Of a stretch of 64,000 bases of DNA, positions 10,202 to 21,983 are shown in pieces. Each line of letters opens with the position of its first letter. The stretch's first letter is position 1. The notes under the pieces were generated by a model. That model did not search any database. It saw only the letters and a list, made by a program, of their open reading frames with translations, and was not told where the DNA came from. The DNA is taken from positions 62,001-126,000 of the forward strand of contig JARBJD010000179.1 of NCBI GenBank assembly GCA_033064195.1, given 5' to 3'. Source of the stretch: Blattamonas nauphoetae. Lineage: Eukaryota; Preaxostyla; Oxymonadida. Made by a program: the position numbers and the translations under genes.

Positions 10202-11863
10202 TCAGAGTCGAAGTGATCCGACTTGCTTTGGTGTCGCCTTCATTCCTCGTCGGTCGGACTGCAGCGGTTGTTCGGTCCATCCAACCACTCCTCCCTCAAA
10301 TCCCTTCCCTTCCTCCACATCTGAGCAGACACAATCGGAGACTGTGACATCTCTGAGCGACACCCAATCGCTTCTCTCCTTCCCCACCACAAGAAATCCG
10401 CTTCCTCCAACACATCTTCTTTGTTCTGTCCTGTGCTTCACCAGAAGCTCGCAGTGGTCAAACACAGATTCTGACAAGTCAACACAAGAACGGGCGAGAT
10501 GGCGAGTCTTCGTTGTTCGTTTGTCCATCTTCATTAAAACACAGCCTCCTCCAACTCCTGCCTTCTCGTCCATCCTCACTTCTGTTCGGCAGTTCAAGAA
10601 CAAGCATCGTTTGATCTCCCCCACACACCCCACCACACTCACTCGAATCAGACTCCCAAAACTCTTTCCAATGCACGAGAGGAACTTAGAAGAGAGAATC
10701 GTGAAACCATTTGTAGTTCTTCCCCACACAATCGCACCATCTTCGAATGATGTCGACGAGAACTCGCATCCATCCATCTTCACCACACTCTCGTCTCCAC
10801 AGACAATCACTCCACCCTTCCCCACGAACTCCACATTCTCTGTTTTGAAGGAGATCATTTCTAACTCCCCAAATGACTTCACAGAAACGATAGACATGTC
10901 GATTCCGCTTTCTCTTTGAATCGAGCATCTTGTCAGTTTCAGTTTTCCAGATTGTGTGACTGAGAACACAGCATTCACATCTGACGAGGCAGAGAATGAG
11001 CTCAGAATGAGATCCGAGATTTCGAACGAGTGTCTTCGGATCAGAATCATCGCTTCTCTCCTTTTCATCCTTCTTCCTTCCTCTCCATCCTTCACCCAAC
11101 ACAGAATCCGGCATCCATCTGTTGACCCTCCAATCGTCACTGTCTTTGTTTGTTCTAGTTCTCCTCCACTCTCCACAACTCCTCCGATCGCTGCATCTCC
11201 CTTCAACACAACTCCCCACGCCTCCTTCTCAACCATCAGCGCTTCGTGCAATCCTCTCGCCAGCGTCAGGAATGGCGATGACCAGGCTTCTGATTTGATC
11301 CCAGTGATCCCAGTCGGATCTGATCCCACTAAATACCTACAATACCATTTCGTTTCTTTCATTTCAAAAAAGTCTTCTTATATATGATATTTGAATGGAA
11401 AAAAAAGTAAAAAGGAAAATGGTCACTTCATAGATCATGAAAATGCAAACTTTGGGTGCTGCTGTTTCAGTTTGTTCTACAACAATAATTATAAAACCAA
11501 GTCGATAATGCGTTATTATGTCTTCTTTGATGGTTTTTTCTCACTGACTAAAGTCAATGAAGGGAATACATCGAAAAAAGAAGTGTTGGTGATTGTGATC
11601 GTGCGTGTTTTTGGGAAATAAGAGCTGTCTGAAATATTGAAGAGCATTATGTGAAAACAAGAAGTGAATTGAACATGATTAATGAAGTGATAATGAGAAA
11701 ATCTCAAAGGAAAAGAGTTGAAATTTGATCTCAGTCCAAATTTAGGCACTGACATCAATTGATCCCAGTTTTACCTATTTTGATGGGACTACTCAGATGC
11801 CTGGCGATGACTCTGTCCCACTCCCCAAATCATTTCCATCAGACCCAACGAAGAACATGCTTT
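10202..11863 (-). pseudogene. Beta-helix protein fragment, interrupted by a 523-bp inverted-repeat element
   Basis: An open frame of about 360 codons runs on the minus strand from 11281 to 10202 and continues on the far side of an inserted element as the stretch 11853-11805, in the same frame once the element and one target copy are removed. The joined start reads MFFVGSDGNDLGSGTESSPF, a lead-in commonly seen before parallel beta-helix domains. The body has helix-type features (LKLTRCSIQ, VVKMDGCEFSS, SLRDVTVSDC). No signal peptide, transmembrane segment or kinase tail is present, so this is a piece of a larger gene. At about 11863 it abuts exons of an unrelated ARM-like gene in a different frame, so the fusion is unlikely to make a joint protein. 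Confidence 0.7.
11282..11804. mobile_element. 523-bp non-autonomous inverted-repeat element (CCAGGC family), copy 1
   Basis: The ends are CCAGGCTTCTGA and, inverted, CCAGGCATCTGAGTAG. The element is flanked by the direct 6-bp repeat CGATGA (11276-11281 and 11805-11810). It is almost identical to 58663-59185, which is also exactly 523 bp and lies in the opposite orientation. Subterminal CTGGGATC repeats occur near both ends. It encodes no transposase; the 76-80 codon frames inside are conserved only because the copies are young. A 6-bp duplication with CCAGGC ends does not match a superfamily I can name with confidence. Confidence 0.9.
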
Positions 11864-12584
11864 CGACCAGCAGAGGACCTGTGAGAGAAGTGGAGAGGGT
11901 GCGGGAGAGATGACACCAGAATCAGAGAAAGAAGAACAAATGACGATCAACAACAACTTTTCCAAAATCAAGAAAACAAAACATGAGTCCACACAAAAAG
12001 TCGAGGGCTGCACTTTTCATTCATCGTCTCACACAACGCCGACACGAAACCACTCCGCAACGCCATCCCACTTTCCTCTTTCATCTTCTCCTCATCCGAT
12101 TCTGTGCCGAGAGAACAACAAAAAAAGAATGAAGGAGAGAAATGGCGGTCAAGGAACAGAGAGAAGTCGCATGGAAGAAAGTGAAAAAGGAGACGTTGAG
12201 ATTGTGGAAGAAGAAGGAACAAAAATGCAAGAAATGGTTGCGTCGGAGCTTGAGAAGGATGGGAGGAGTTGGAAACCTTTCGAAAGATGGGAATGAACTT
12301 CATTCACCAGCGATATCTTCGTCGCTTCATCAGCACGTCTGTATTGGTCGACGATGCTCGTGAAGAACACTCCCTGAAACGAAGACGAAACATAAATGAT
12401 CGTAAGGCACAAATGATGGAACAAACTGGTTTGGCAATTGAGAAAAGGACGAATGAAAATGAATGATAAAAATAAGGACGAAATATGCGAGTTCAAGGAA
12501 ATGCACGAAACAAACATGATTTACAGTCGACTGTTCACATGATAATGAAGCGAGCAGAGTGGAAGATTCAGGCGCTGGAATCAT
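11864..12584 (-). pseudogene. Partial copy of the ARM-like gene (exons 1-3 and the start of exon 4)
   Basis: This is a strand-reversed copy of 46679-47400. Exon 1 starts at the ATG at 12584 (MIPAPESS...), exon 2 matches FFTSIVDQYRRADEATKIS, exon 3 matches ESDEEKMKEESGMALRSGF, and the intron boundaries are kept, including the CTCACAG acceptor just before 11880. The match ends about 15 nt into exon 4, where the DNA switches to a beta-helix fragment. All later exons (repeats, coiled coil, SPRY-like end) are missing, so the copy is broken, though its first exons show little decay. Confidence 0.75.
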
Positions 12585-12680
12585 TCCGTGCCCTGACAAC
12601 TCAATTGCGGTTTGATCACCCAAACACAAAAAAGTGAGGGAAGAAGACAAGATAAGTGGTGCCATCAGGGCTTAATCATA

Positions 12681-13067
12681 CCCCGTGCCCCCTCACGAAA
12701 AATTTCAAATATGCCTATTTTCGAATAATAATCACACTTTTGTTAAAATTTTGTGATTTTGAGGGCGAAAAAAAGTTGCCCATTTTGGCCCGATCCAGCC
12801 CATTATTTGTTTCAACACTTCACAAAGATCCTTTTTTCTATGTTACTTTTGAGAATTCACCAATAGTCTTCACAGCCCCCCCTGCTCTTGAGCGGGGGGC
12901 TGTGAAGACTATCCGACATTATGAAAAAGTGTCTGGAAAAAGGATCGGGTGAAGTGTAGATGAATTTATATCTCCAAAACCCGGTCTCAAATCGAAAAAA
13001 AATACTAATACATCGTGAAATGGTATTAAATAAAGCTCCTGTTAAAATATTGGAGGGGGGCACGGGG
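12681..13067. mobile_element. 387-bp MITE with CCCCGTGCCCCC ends and TA target duplication
   Basis: Left end TACCCCGTGCCCCCTC and right end, inverted, TACCCCGTGCCCCCCTC. The outer TA at 12679-12680 and 13068-13069 is the probable target duplication, as in Tc1/mariner-type elements. There is no coding sequence. Inside, at 12863-12912, is a perfect 19-bp inverted repeat with a 12-nt loop, possibly the trace of another element or a structured core. Superfamily assignment rests only on the TA and is tentative. Confidence 0.75.
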
Positions 13068-13321
13068 TAGGATCATGCCGTCATCAGTTCCAAAATGCGC
13101 GAAGAACATGTGATAATCCTCGAAATTATTGAATCGAAATTGTAACAATTTGTTTTGGTTGGATCATTTCAAACTCACATGCAAACCGAACCTCACCAAG
13201 TGTGTAAATTCTCTCCTTCATCATGAATACCTGTTTCTTCTTTTTCATCTTTCTTGTTTTGATATCTCTACAGGATATTGCGAAACTTTGTGACAAAGAT
13301 GAAAATGTTTGAATCTTTTCT
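13068..13321. other. Gap between MITE and coiled-coil fragment
   Basis: No gene is visible on its own. A pyrimidine-rich run ending TTTCACAG at about 13348 could be an intron acceptor feeding the coiled-coil frame that follows. If so, earlier exons were lost or are not recognisable. Confidence 0.35.
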
Positions 13322-13790
13322 TTGTTCATGTCATTCACACTTTCACAGCGACATTCACATAGTGGATACCAGCCACTCAATGACCCAGAAAACCAATTCC
13401 TCATCAGTCTTCTTCAACACGATCAATTGATTGCCAAGAATGCCAAGTTGGAACGAGATATGGAGGTGTTACGAGCTGACAAGGAAACATATCTTTCGAC
13501 GTTGAGCTCAATGCAGCGCGAAAAAGACAGGCTGTGGCAGGAGAAGATGGAATGCCAGTCTGAATTGAAGAAGAAAGACCAGCTGATCTAGGAGAAGAAT
13601 CAAGAGATTGCAGAGCTGAAACAGATCGTCGAACGGAAGAATGCTGAAGAGACCAGAAACCGACAGTTCTTCGTGACATCAGAAATCATCGTGGCGTTCA
13701 GTCCAGAACACTATCGAGTGAATGGATCGACTGTCACACGAATCAATTCTGAAGGGTTGGTTGGTTGCTTCTCCTCATCTTCATGTCTGA
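13322..13790 (+). pseudogene. Coiled-coil / SPRY-like protein fragment
   Basis: The frame encodes a long coiled coil (heptad-like LERDMEVLRADKETYLSTL, MQREKDRLWQEKMECQSEL). It then meets an in-frame TAG at 13589-13591 and continues open with another coiled-coil stretch. Next comes a segment resembling the start of the SPRY-like domain in the ARM gene at 48580 (FSPEHYRVNGSTVTRI against FDKSAFTLSGSVFTLNS). The homology stops near 13790, where a fragment of a different gene family begins on the opposite strand. The stop plus the lost C-terminus make this a broken gene. The first ATG (13322) is probably inside an intron; a more likely exon start is after the acceptor near 13349. Confidence 0.55.
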
Positions 13791-13865
13791 AACATACCTC
13801 GCGAAGATAGGTTTCTTCGAGGATGTCACGGAATCCCCCACGTTCCAGTGTCTGCAACACTCTCG

Positions 13866-14186
13866 TCCAAGACAAACGAGTGCTCCTCAACACAGCGAGT
13901 ACCCTGAAATGATATTAGGGGCTGGCCTGATAAAATGTGAAAACAGAAAACCAATAATAAGATTTATCTGTTCCAGAAATCCCAACGGGGAACTTAGAGT
14001 TCACAGGTTGGTTTACCCCATAATGGGGCCGTTGAGGAAACAAAAAAAGCTTTATGGGCAAGAAATCCCTAACAGGGAACAAAAACTTGCCAAATGGTCT
14101 AAATAGACGAAGTGAAGTGAAAAAGCCAGAACTTGCCAGGTTGTGTGGCAGAGTTGTAATGTTGAGGAGCACTCGTTTGTCTTGGA
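13866..14186. mobile_element. 321-bp inverted-repeat element, outer member of a composite insertion
   Basis: It begins TCCAAGACAAACGAGTGCTC at 13866 and ends with the inverted complement at 14160-14186, a 27-bp terminal inverted repeat. No coding sequence is evident. It abuts directly on the ends of a larger element starting at 14187 that shares the core CTCCTCAACACAGCGAGT, so the two belong to related families. The direct repeat CACTC at 13858-13862 and 18065-18069 brackets the pair and may be a target duplication of the whole. Confidence 0.65.
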
Positions 14187-17100
14187 GGAGTTCCCTCTGG
14201 TCACTCCAAGCCCAAACGAGGGCTCCTCAACACAGCGAGTGTTGAAAGGAAAAGCTGAAAGAGAGAGAAGTAAAAAAGGAGAAAGCCTTCTTTGTTATTC
14301 CTTCCAAGAGATGAGAGTCAGGCCGTGACCCCACTCGGGCTGGCACCAACTCTGTGCAAGTTCTGACTCAAAATGAATGAGAAATCGGAGGGGAGCTGGG
14401 CTTCCACAATGACAGTGATGGGGAGGGCCTTGATTCCACTGCGATACTGCTTCCACATCACTGTCTCCCTGACCCAGCGCCCCTCAACACCGATCCCAAC
14501 TGGATCAGTTGCATACCATCTCCTACCATCCTCGCGCTTCACGCTGAGGTGGGGAGAACAACTCGACCCACTGTTTGTGAGGAGACAACTCGACTCACTG
14601 TTAGTGTGGGGAGAACAACTCGACCCACTGTTTGTGAGGAGACAACTCGACTCACTGTTTGTGAGGAGACAACTCAACTCACTGTTTGTGTGGGATCTCA
14701 TCCCGAATCCTGATATTGACGATCCAGGCTAACACTTCCAGAATGAGAGGGCAAGGAATTAGTGTCGTTCCTCTCAACGTGAGATCGAACCCTTGTGTAG
14801 TCTTGTTCAGCTTGCTCGTTAACGATAGACTACATGTATCATTCATTTCAACTCCGCTATTTCAAGTGTCCGAGGAAGTTGCGGAACTGACAGCCTGAGT
14901 CTATGCTTCGACAAAGGTTGAACATCAACTTCCGCCGAAGATCATCAAGAAGCCTCAAGAGTTGTCAGGGTGATGAACCAGGAAGACTGTCAGAGTGAGG
15001 ATCAGGTCCCAACTTCCGAGCTCAAGCTGACGTGTTTTTTCGAATTTGTCGTATTGACAGAAGTCAGACACAACGATATCGTTCGCCTTCTGTGACAGGT
15101 CAATATTCTGGGAACAGCTTGGACGGTACCTGAATCCTGGATTGTGACCATGAATGTCATGGAATTTCAAAGATGGAATGGACTGCAGTCTTGTCTGAAC
15201 GCTTCTGGCTTGACGAGTGTCTACTCATGATCGACCTTGTCCGCAATGAACAAGTGGCATTACGATCCCTTGTGAATGCAATCCGCATTGATCGTTGATT
15301 GTTCCAGTGTCTCGCGAAGTGTGTTGTTGAATATCTTTTGAATTGTTATCCTTCTTCGTTCACTTCCTCAATCTGGCAGTTTAATCCGCATTCTCAGGTA
15401 CTGTTTGAACATGTCGGTCGAGTGCCCCTTCACATCGTCTTTTCATTTGTCAAATTAAAAGTCCTTGTCTGTACACGGCTATCACGAGTTGAATTTGTGG
15501 TATTTCCGTGTCAAGCTTGGTCAGGTAGTATGCAGCCCTTGTTTGTTGATTTCTACGAGCGCATCGTTGGTTCTCCTCACCGAACAGTCTGTTGGAGTGT
15601 GATGCAATCTCTTCGTTGCATGTGAGACAAATGAGATGCAGCCCGTGTCACAATGTTTCAATGACTCACTCGAACGGAATTGCTTTGACGATGTCTGGTG
15701 CAACTAACCAGTTTCTCGGCTTCGAGATCGTTTTGTCGTCGTTTGGAGCACGGGAAACTAGCAGCTTTGATGGAAGGAGTGGTGACGTCCTCTTACAGGA
15801 GGGTGATGAGTTCCATTCGCAAGGCTTGATTGGGGAGGCCCCACTCATCTTGACAGATGGGGTTGTCCGAGAAAGCTGAACTTGGGCATTCTCCGGACTG
15901 TCCATTCCTTCTTCGAATGGACATGTCACTGTCAAATCGCTTATGCGCCTTGTGTCCGCAAACAGATCCACAAATAAGTTGCTCCCGGCGATTGAAGGAT
16001 TGTAACAATGCAGAGGAGACTTTCTTCGCTCCTCTTCTCTACGATTGAGCCGTCAAGTGGTGTCAATTTCGAAAATGGAACCATCGTTTCGCTTCCGATT
16101 CAGATTGAGAAAGGGTTCTTTTCTTCATTCTCTAAGAAACGAGAGCAAGTACGAGAACGAGCGCAGCAACAACGGAAGAGATGCTCTTGGCACCTTCGGC
16201 GTCTTTGAAGGCTTGGACAGTGAACCTGCCGCCATCGGTGATTTCGAGGTCGGCGGTGGGATCGGTCTGAGAAGCAACTTGCGGTCGTTGAAAATGAAGT
16301 CAACATCAATCGTGTCAGCAAAGTGAGTCCACTTGAATATGTAGCCTTGGTTGACGAATTCGGTGTTGGATGTCGCAGCGACGGTGGTGAGCTTGAACTC
16401 TTGCTTGCCACATTCTGGGAGAGCGGCTGGGAGGATGCCGTTCTCAATGGTGAGGGCGAGGTGTCCCTTGGTAACGTCCCTCTTGTCATCTTCGACGTAG
16501 GTGAGCCTTGGGACCGCAGTTGCTTTCTTAATTCCTGCTTTCGTTTCAGCGAACAAATTGATGAGTGTTGTTCTTCTTCTGTTTGTAAAATCGATTCTGC
16601 TTTCTTCAGGTTTGTATTAAATTCATCAAAGTGGTCTGTGATTTCCCTCTGGTGGGAGAACTCGTGTTGTCGACCAGAACTGGGAATTTTGTGAGCTCGG
16701 AAATGAGATTTCACCCTCAGAACCTTTTCTTCACGACTGGCTCGAAGTATTGGCTGTTAGCATGCCAGCATTGGAATTTTTCCTTGAGTGGTCGATCTAT
16801 CTCATGCCCTTGGGTCTTTTTGTGACATGTTCTTTGCCGTTTGACATTGGATCCACCATACGAACATGTTTTCCAATTGTTCTTGATAACTTCGTGATGT
16901 CGAGTTAATGCGAGTGGTGAGTAGATGAAATGACCTTGTTGAATCGCGAATGTTCATTTGTTGAGTTGATCGAAGCGTCAAAGTGTTGAGTTCATTCCTT
17001 CTTATGGTGGTACTCAGTTGTGAGGTCGAAATTGACTTCCCCCCATTTTTCACCATTGAAAGCAAGGATTAGTGCCGATTGTAACTTGGACAACAGATTC

Positions 17101-18063
17101 TTGCCGAAGATGCAAGATATAATGCATGAAATCGCGGCAACTGTTGATGATCTGGATCGACATCGGACTGTTGTGATATGGCATCATTTGGCTCAAAAAC
17201 GACGAACGGATATCTTCCGAGCCATGAATCGAAAAGTCTCATGCATTTATGAGGATCGGCACCTGCTTGTTTGAACTTAGGAGTCGTGGGAAAATTGTCC
17301 AGATAGGACAAGTGTTGGCTCGTGTGGCGAGTGTCTTGACCTCAATGAGAAGGGGGTAAACAATTTCCAGGATAAAGAGGTGCTTCCCTCATGTTGCCTC
17401 GTTGCTGGACGGGATGAAGTTCTCCACGGAATTGGAACTCTATCTTTGTTCCTGCCTCCTCGTCGTTGTGAATTGCTGCTGTCCCGTCTTTCTAGTGACT
17501 CTCGTAATGGCAATATCAATCTGAATAGCATCCTGGCAGTCGACGGAGTTCTGTTTCGATGTCCAATTCAACTTGCTTGCCCTGTGTCGAGAAGATGTTT
17601 CGAACAATAACCGCAATTGATTCCACTTCAATGGCACTATCTTGAGCGCCATGAACGGTGAAACAGTTGAATTTTGCATGAATTGGGAGCGTGAAGAATT
17701 CTTCCGAAATTGGTTCGGTGTCGAAATGGAAACATCTGATGTAATTATCGACATTTGGAAGCAGTTGTCTGAGTCAACCTCATGTGATGACTTGTCGCAT
17801 GATCACGACAAGTCCCTTGACAAAGGCTGGAATGGCTTAAACGGTTGAAGGTTGAAATGAGGTATTTCGATAGTAATGAGCTCGAAAATAGTAATCATGA
17901 TAACGAATCCGAATATTGCCAAAGATAGTGTTGCAGTTTAAGACGAGGAGGTCATTATTTTCTGTTAGAAATATTTTGATCAGGCCAGCCCCTAATATCA
18001 TTTCAGGGTACTCGCTGTGTTGAGGAGCCCTCGTTTGGGCTTGGAGTGACCAGAGGGAACTCC
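14187..18063. mobile_element. 3.9-kb decayed inverted-repeat element, family uncertain (possible Polinton-like fossil)
   Basis: About 54 bp at 14187-14240 (starting GGAGTTCCCTCTGG) is repeated inverted at 18010-18063. The interior holds several minus-strand stretches with coding-like composition (for example around 16100-16700 and 17070-17750). None is whole; I judge many breaks, more than five. Size, long inverted ends and several reading blocks would fit a cut-down Polinton/Maverick, but I recognise no hallmark domain, so the family is a guess. It looks old relative to the nearly identical short elements elsewhere in the window. Confidence 0.45.
14552..14695. repeat. Minisatellite of ~28-bp units
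   Basis: Five imperfect units containing ACAACTCGAC(C/T)CACTGTTTGTG alternate between GGGGAGA and GGAGAC leaders. The array lies inside the decayed 3.9-kb element. It gives a Ser/Cys-rich or Leu/Arg-rich translation in every frame, so frames seen there are by-products of the repeat. Confidence 0.8.
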
Positions 18064-18910
18064 TCACTCCGTGTTTGTTTTTGGCTCCTGCATGATTCCT
18101 ACTGCGAATTGTCCAGTTAATGTCATGGATTAGTGACTTTGGCGATCTGTCATCAGGATCTGTGACAAGCCTCTGGAAGACCATGGAGATGGTGGAAGAA
18201 GAAAGAAAATCGAGAGTGGGTTGGTGGCATACACTCACCTCAAGGATCGACAACATCAACGGCCTGATTCCGATGTCATAGCTATCGCAAGGCAAAATGG
18301 GAAGATTGTGACTGATTCGGGCAAGAGATGGTACGAGAGGAATGAAAACTTGATCCAACATCGCGTCTCCGATTGATTGAGGGTCGGTGATGAATTTACG
18401 TGGAATGAGAGGAAAGCTGTCGACAGAGCCGAAACGGAGAATCGCGAGAAGAATCTCGAGAATGTCGCGCAGGATGTCCTTCTCAAAATGAAGAAACTGT
18501 TGCAGAAGAGCATTTGTTGACAATAACTTATCTGTCCACTGAGACGGATGCAATTTCAGGATAGTCGATTGGCTTTCTTTACAACAGCGTTGAATGATGG
18601 GAAGGATATCTTCAACGATAGACGGAAAGGGCAACGACAAGAGTAGCACAAGTGAATCCGCAAATACACTGACGGGGTTTGGGAAGTGCTTCGAAAGTGC
18701 GATCATCAAAGCTTGACTGGTGAACAAGAGAGGCATGTTCCAGCTGATGGAACGCAAAAAGAGGGAAGTGTGTCGGGCAAGTGCATCATTAAATGGATGG
18801 TTCTCTTTGAGCATCGAAACTAGTGAAGAAAAGACAAGTGCCACAGAATCAACTGTGACTGGATCATTTCGGTTCCACTTCAGGAATGGAGAGTAATCCG
18901 GAGCTGTCAT

Positions 18911-20563
18911 TTGAAAATGTGAATGAAGAAAGGGAATATAGTCTGTGGAGATACTGGAATTGACAGTGTTTTTCTATTATGGGGACTCCACCTGATAGAA
19001 TTATATGCTGGGACGATCAACAGGTTCTTAAAACATTGAACGAATCTGAGAATTGGAGATCAAAAGAATCATCATTGAAATGCAGGAGGAGAACAGATAT
19101 CATATACCTGTCTGACATGACATGACAGCCCTGATTTTCTCAAAAGCGTTGACATGTCATGACATGGAGGTTTTTGTTTATGGGTCATCGATCTTTTCAC
19201 ATTTCCTTGAATAAGACGATAAGGAGGATAATAGTAAGTTCAAACGACTGTAACGTGTCTGTAATCCAGTTCGATGGGGACATGGCTATCATTTGTTCCG
19301 TTTTAACATCTTTCGACATCTTTTCCTGAGAGTCATGGGACGATCCTGAGCCTCAGACTGAAAAGGCTAGATTTGTTCCTCCATCAAGTTCATTCGATTT
19401 TCCATAGGCCGCTAGTGCAGTTGAATGACAATTTCAAACTATCTCACCCTGGTACCAACGTTCGTTTGGTAAATCAGTTCCGTGTCTCTTCGATTGGATG
19501 ACAATCGATCATGTTTGCCAATTTCCTGTTCAATCAAAATTTACATGATCTGTGTGATGTTTAAACAACTTTTTTGCATTCTTTTCCAGTTGTTTAGCCT
19601 GCTATTCCACGTCTCAACAAGTCTCGCGAACTTTCCTAAACCCAACAATGTCAGCAAACAAAGATGTTTTTACACCAAGTTCATGCTTTTTCAGTGGTAT
19701 CTCTCTTTTTTCCGTCATTCATCTTCTTCAGAAACCACATCTGTCACTCTGATCACATCTGCGTTGATGTTGACTTCTAACGGTTCAGTGAATAAACTAC
19801 GACTCTTACATGATGAAAAACCGATTCATTTGTCCAACTCAAACACAATCTCTTGTCGCTGCAGTCTTGATCCGCATCTCTCACAACCCTATCATCAACA
19901 TCCTTCTGTGCTTCTTCTCTGAGAATTTTCTTTTTGAATGCTCTGTTTTTTTCTTCTATGACATGGTTTAATCCGATTCGTGTGTTTTTCCCAGATGATT
20001 CATCTTCAGTACCATGATTTTTTCAATTTTTTCTCATCCACCACCTGATATGTTTCTGATAGAACTGATTCCCAAATTGGAGTGAAAGGAGATGGTAACA
20101 TGTTTTCAAACACCCAGAGTGCGAAATACGAGCTTTGGTAGGTCAGGCTGTGATCTGTCCCATTGAGGTATTTTATTGACATTTTGACATCGGAAAAAAG
20201 CCTGTCACACAGCTATACAGATATCTGTTGGGAACTTCTGGTAAATCCGCTATTTCGTGAGCTTGATTATCGAAACGGCTGATGATCTCAGTTCTTCAGA
20301 TCGTTCGATAATAAGTTCTGATGATGCATAACCGATACGTATGCTCAGAAATAGAATCGACTGCGTTCACTTAAACGACGAGAAGGGTCTGAAATGAGGA
20401 GCTGGGAAGTCAACTGTTCTTCGAAGGAAAACTCGACAATTTCACTTGAAAAGCGAGAAATATCACAATCTCCTCATTTTTAGAGGATTGAGGATTTGTT
20501 CCACGTTTCCTTGATTGTGAATGACGTATTGGAGACTACCTATGAGTTCTGGTTCGGCCTGCT
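18911..20563. other. Long gap without a supported gene
   Basis: About 1.65 kb. A 146-codon frame on the plus strand at 19482-19922 has no recognisable domain and a composition unlike the real genes nearby, so I do not call it. Around 19112-19170 the sequence has inverted TGACATG/CATGTCA motifs (ACATGACATGACAG and TGACATGTCATGACATG) that could form a cruciform. Nothing else stands out. Confidence 0.5.
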
Positions 20564-21180
20564 TCATTCCTCACGTGGATAGCGCTGTGTGGGTGTGTTT
20601 GTCGGTGGTCTTTCGAGTGTTCCGAGAGAAGAGCAACGAGAGAGTGGAGAATGACAAATCGGAACAGGAGAAAGAGGCGATGACCAGCTGTTCCTCCTTA
20701 CGATGAAAATGCTCGGACGATGAGAACAAAAATCCTTGCAGTTTGCTGGGGATGGAGAATGAGAGAGAATGTGGGTGAAGGGACGAAAATAGAATTGATG
20801 ATGGCGAAGAAAGAATGAATGGCGAAGAGAATGCTGTTGGAACAAAAATAAAAATATCAAAAATGTCAGTACACACATCAAACAAATCGGAGCTGACTGT
20901 GGAACGGTTAAAATCTGGGGTACACCAATTTTGACGAGACAAACGAGATAGGTTTCTGAGATGGTCAAAAAGTCGAGATTGGGAAAGATAATCTGGCCAG
21001 AATGTATCGTGCAGGGACGCCAGGAATTGTTTGGAGAGAGGACGGTTGACAACACGACAGCAATAGACAACCGCGTTGAGAACGACGAAGCCAGAGGAGC
21101 AAGCCATTTCTGGACGATTGGAGGCGATTGCAGAATCTATTCGACTGCACCAGCAATCAGATCATTTCCAACATCCGAGG
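20564..21180 (-). pseudogene. Unrecognised coding-like remnant downstream of paralog 2
   Basis: Two overlapping minus-strand frames are open here. One, ending upstream near 21180, reads as plausible protein (WLAPLASSFSTRLSIAVVL) but crosses an in-frame stop near 21135. A GTGTACTG...TTCCAACAG stretch at about 20835-20880 could be an intron. I cannot assign a family. It might be the end of another gene of this region or an eroded exon; confidence is low. Confidence 0.25.
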
Positions 21181-21983
21181 AGAGTCCGCAGAAATGAGGG
21201 TGGAGGGATTCGATCCAGGGCGGTTTCGACGTGTTGTTTGGAAAGTACTGGTCACATCCTTACCACGACATTCGCCCCCAGGACATTCAAGATGGATTTA
21301 CTATCTTCAATCGTAGCGAGACAAAAATCACCTGAATTCTCGTGGTCCAGCATCTGTTCGAGCGTGTCTTCGAAGCCTTCCGAAGTCAGAGCTTGGCTCA
21401 GTAGTTTCCCAGATTGAGTCATTTCTGGACCTGCTTTCTTCCAGCCTTCGAATGACATTTGAATTTGGAAGATAGTAGAGCAATTCATGTCGTTCCTTTC
21501 GAAGAATGTGAGACAACTTGGGAATGTCATCACAATCGGAGATGCAACGACAAAATCCATTGTTGGACGATGAAGGAGACCTCTTCGAATGAGGTCGATG
21601 AAGAGATTCATGAAAGAGTCAGCGAGGGCTCCAGTGACGAGGTATCGATTTGAGATCAGAAAGATCAGAAATTGATCAGAAGGAAGTATGACCTTCTGTA
21701 AGATGAATCCACAAGGGTTCCATGCATTGGTAGTAGTAGAACTGCCAAAAGCCCTGAGATCAATTCGATTAGCGAGGGAGACAAAAGTTGTCATTATTCC
21801 GAGAAGTTGGATGTATATTGTGTCATTTCCCGAAATTGGCAGGGTGTGCGGTTGAACAGTCGCGAAGAGATTGACAATGAGGTCTGAATCCACGAGATGA
21901 GATTGAAGATGAGCTGATGATGCTTTTGTTGTTTCATTTAGAAACGACAACAGCGTTGTCTTCAACGTCGAGTGGGGAGATGA

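Larger units (their letters stand above)
13790..18910 (-). pseudogene. ~400-aa family paralog 1, split by a composite 4.2-kb insertion
   Basis: The N-terminal part is open from the ATG at 18910 (MTAPDYSPFLKWNRNDPVTV) to about 18070. The C-terminal piece (VLQTLERGGFRDILEE) lies at about 13862-13790. Between them sits foreign DNA with inverted-repeat ends. The family is not one I recognise. Its shared marks are a W-N-x-DP start, a central LLSSP-type motif, and a C-terminal TLEQEGFxDxLEQ helix; the helix-rich pattern suggests an ARM/HEAT-like fold (inference). Three relatives lie at 21252-24026, 25808-28879 and 30107-31112. The C-terminal piece also stops short where it meets the coiled-coil fragment, so this copy is broken at two places. 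Confidence 0.7.

Noticed and set aside
18911-20563. 146-codon frame at 19482-19922 as a gene
   Set aside because: No domain, no paralog in the window, low-information sequence and no supporting neighbour structure.
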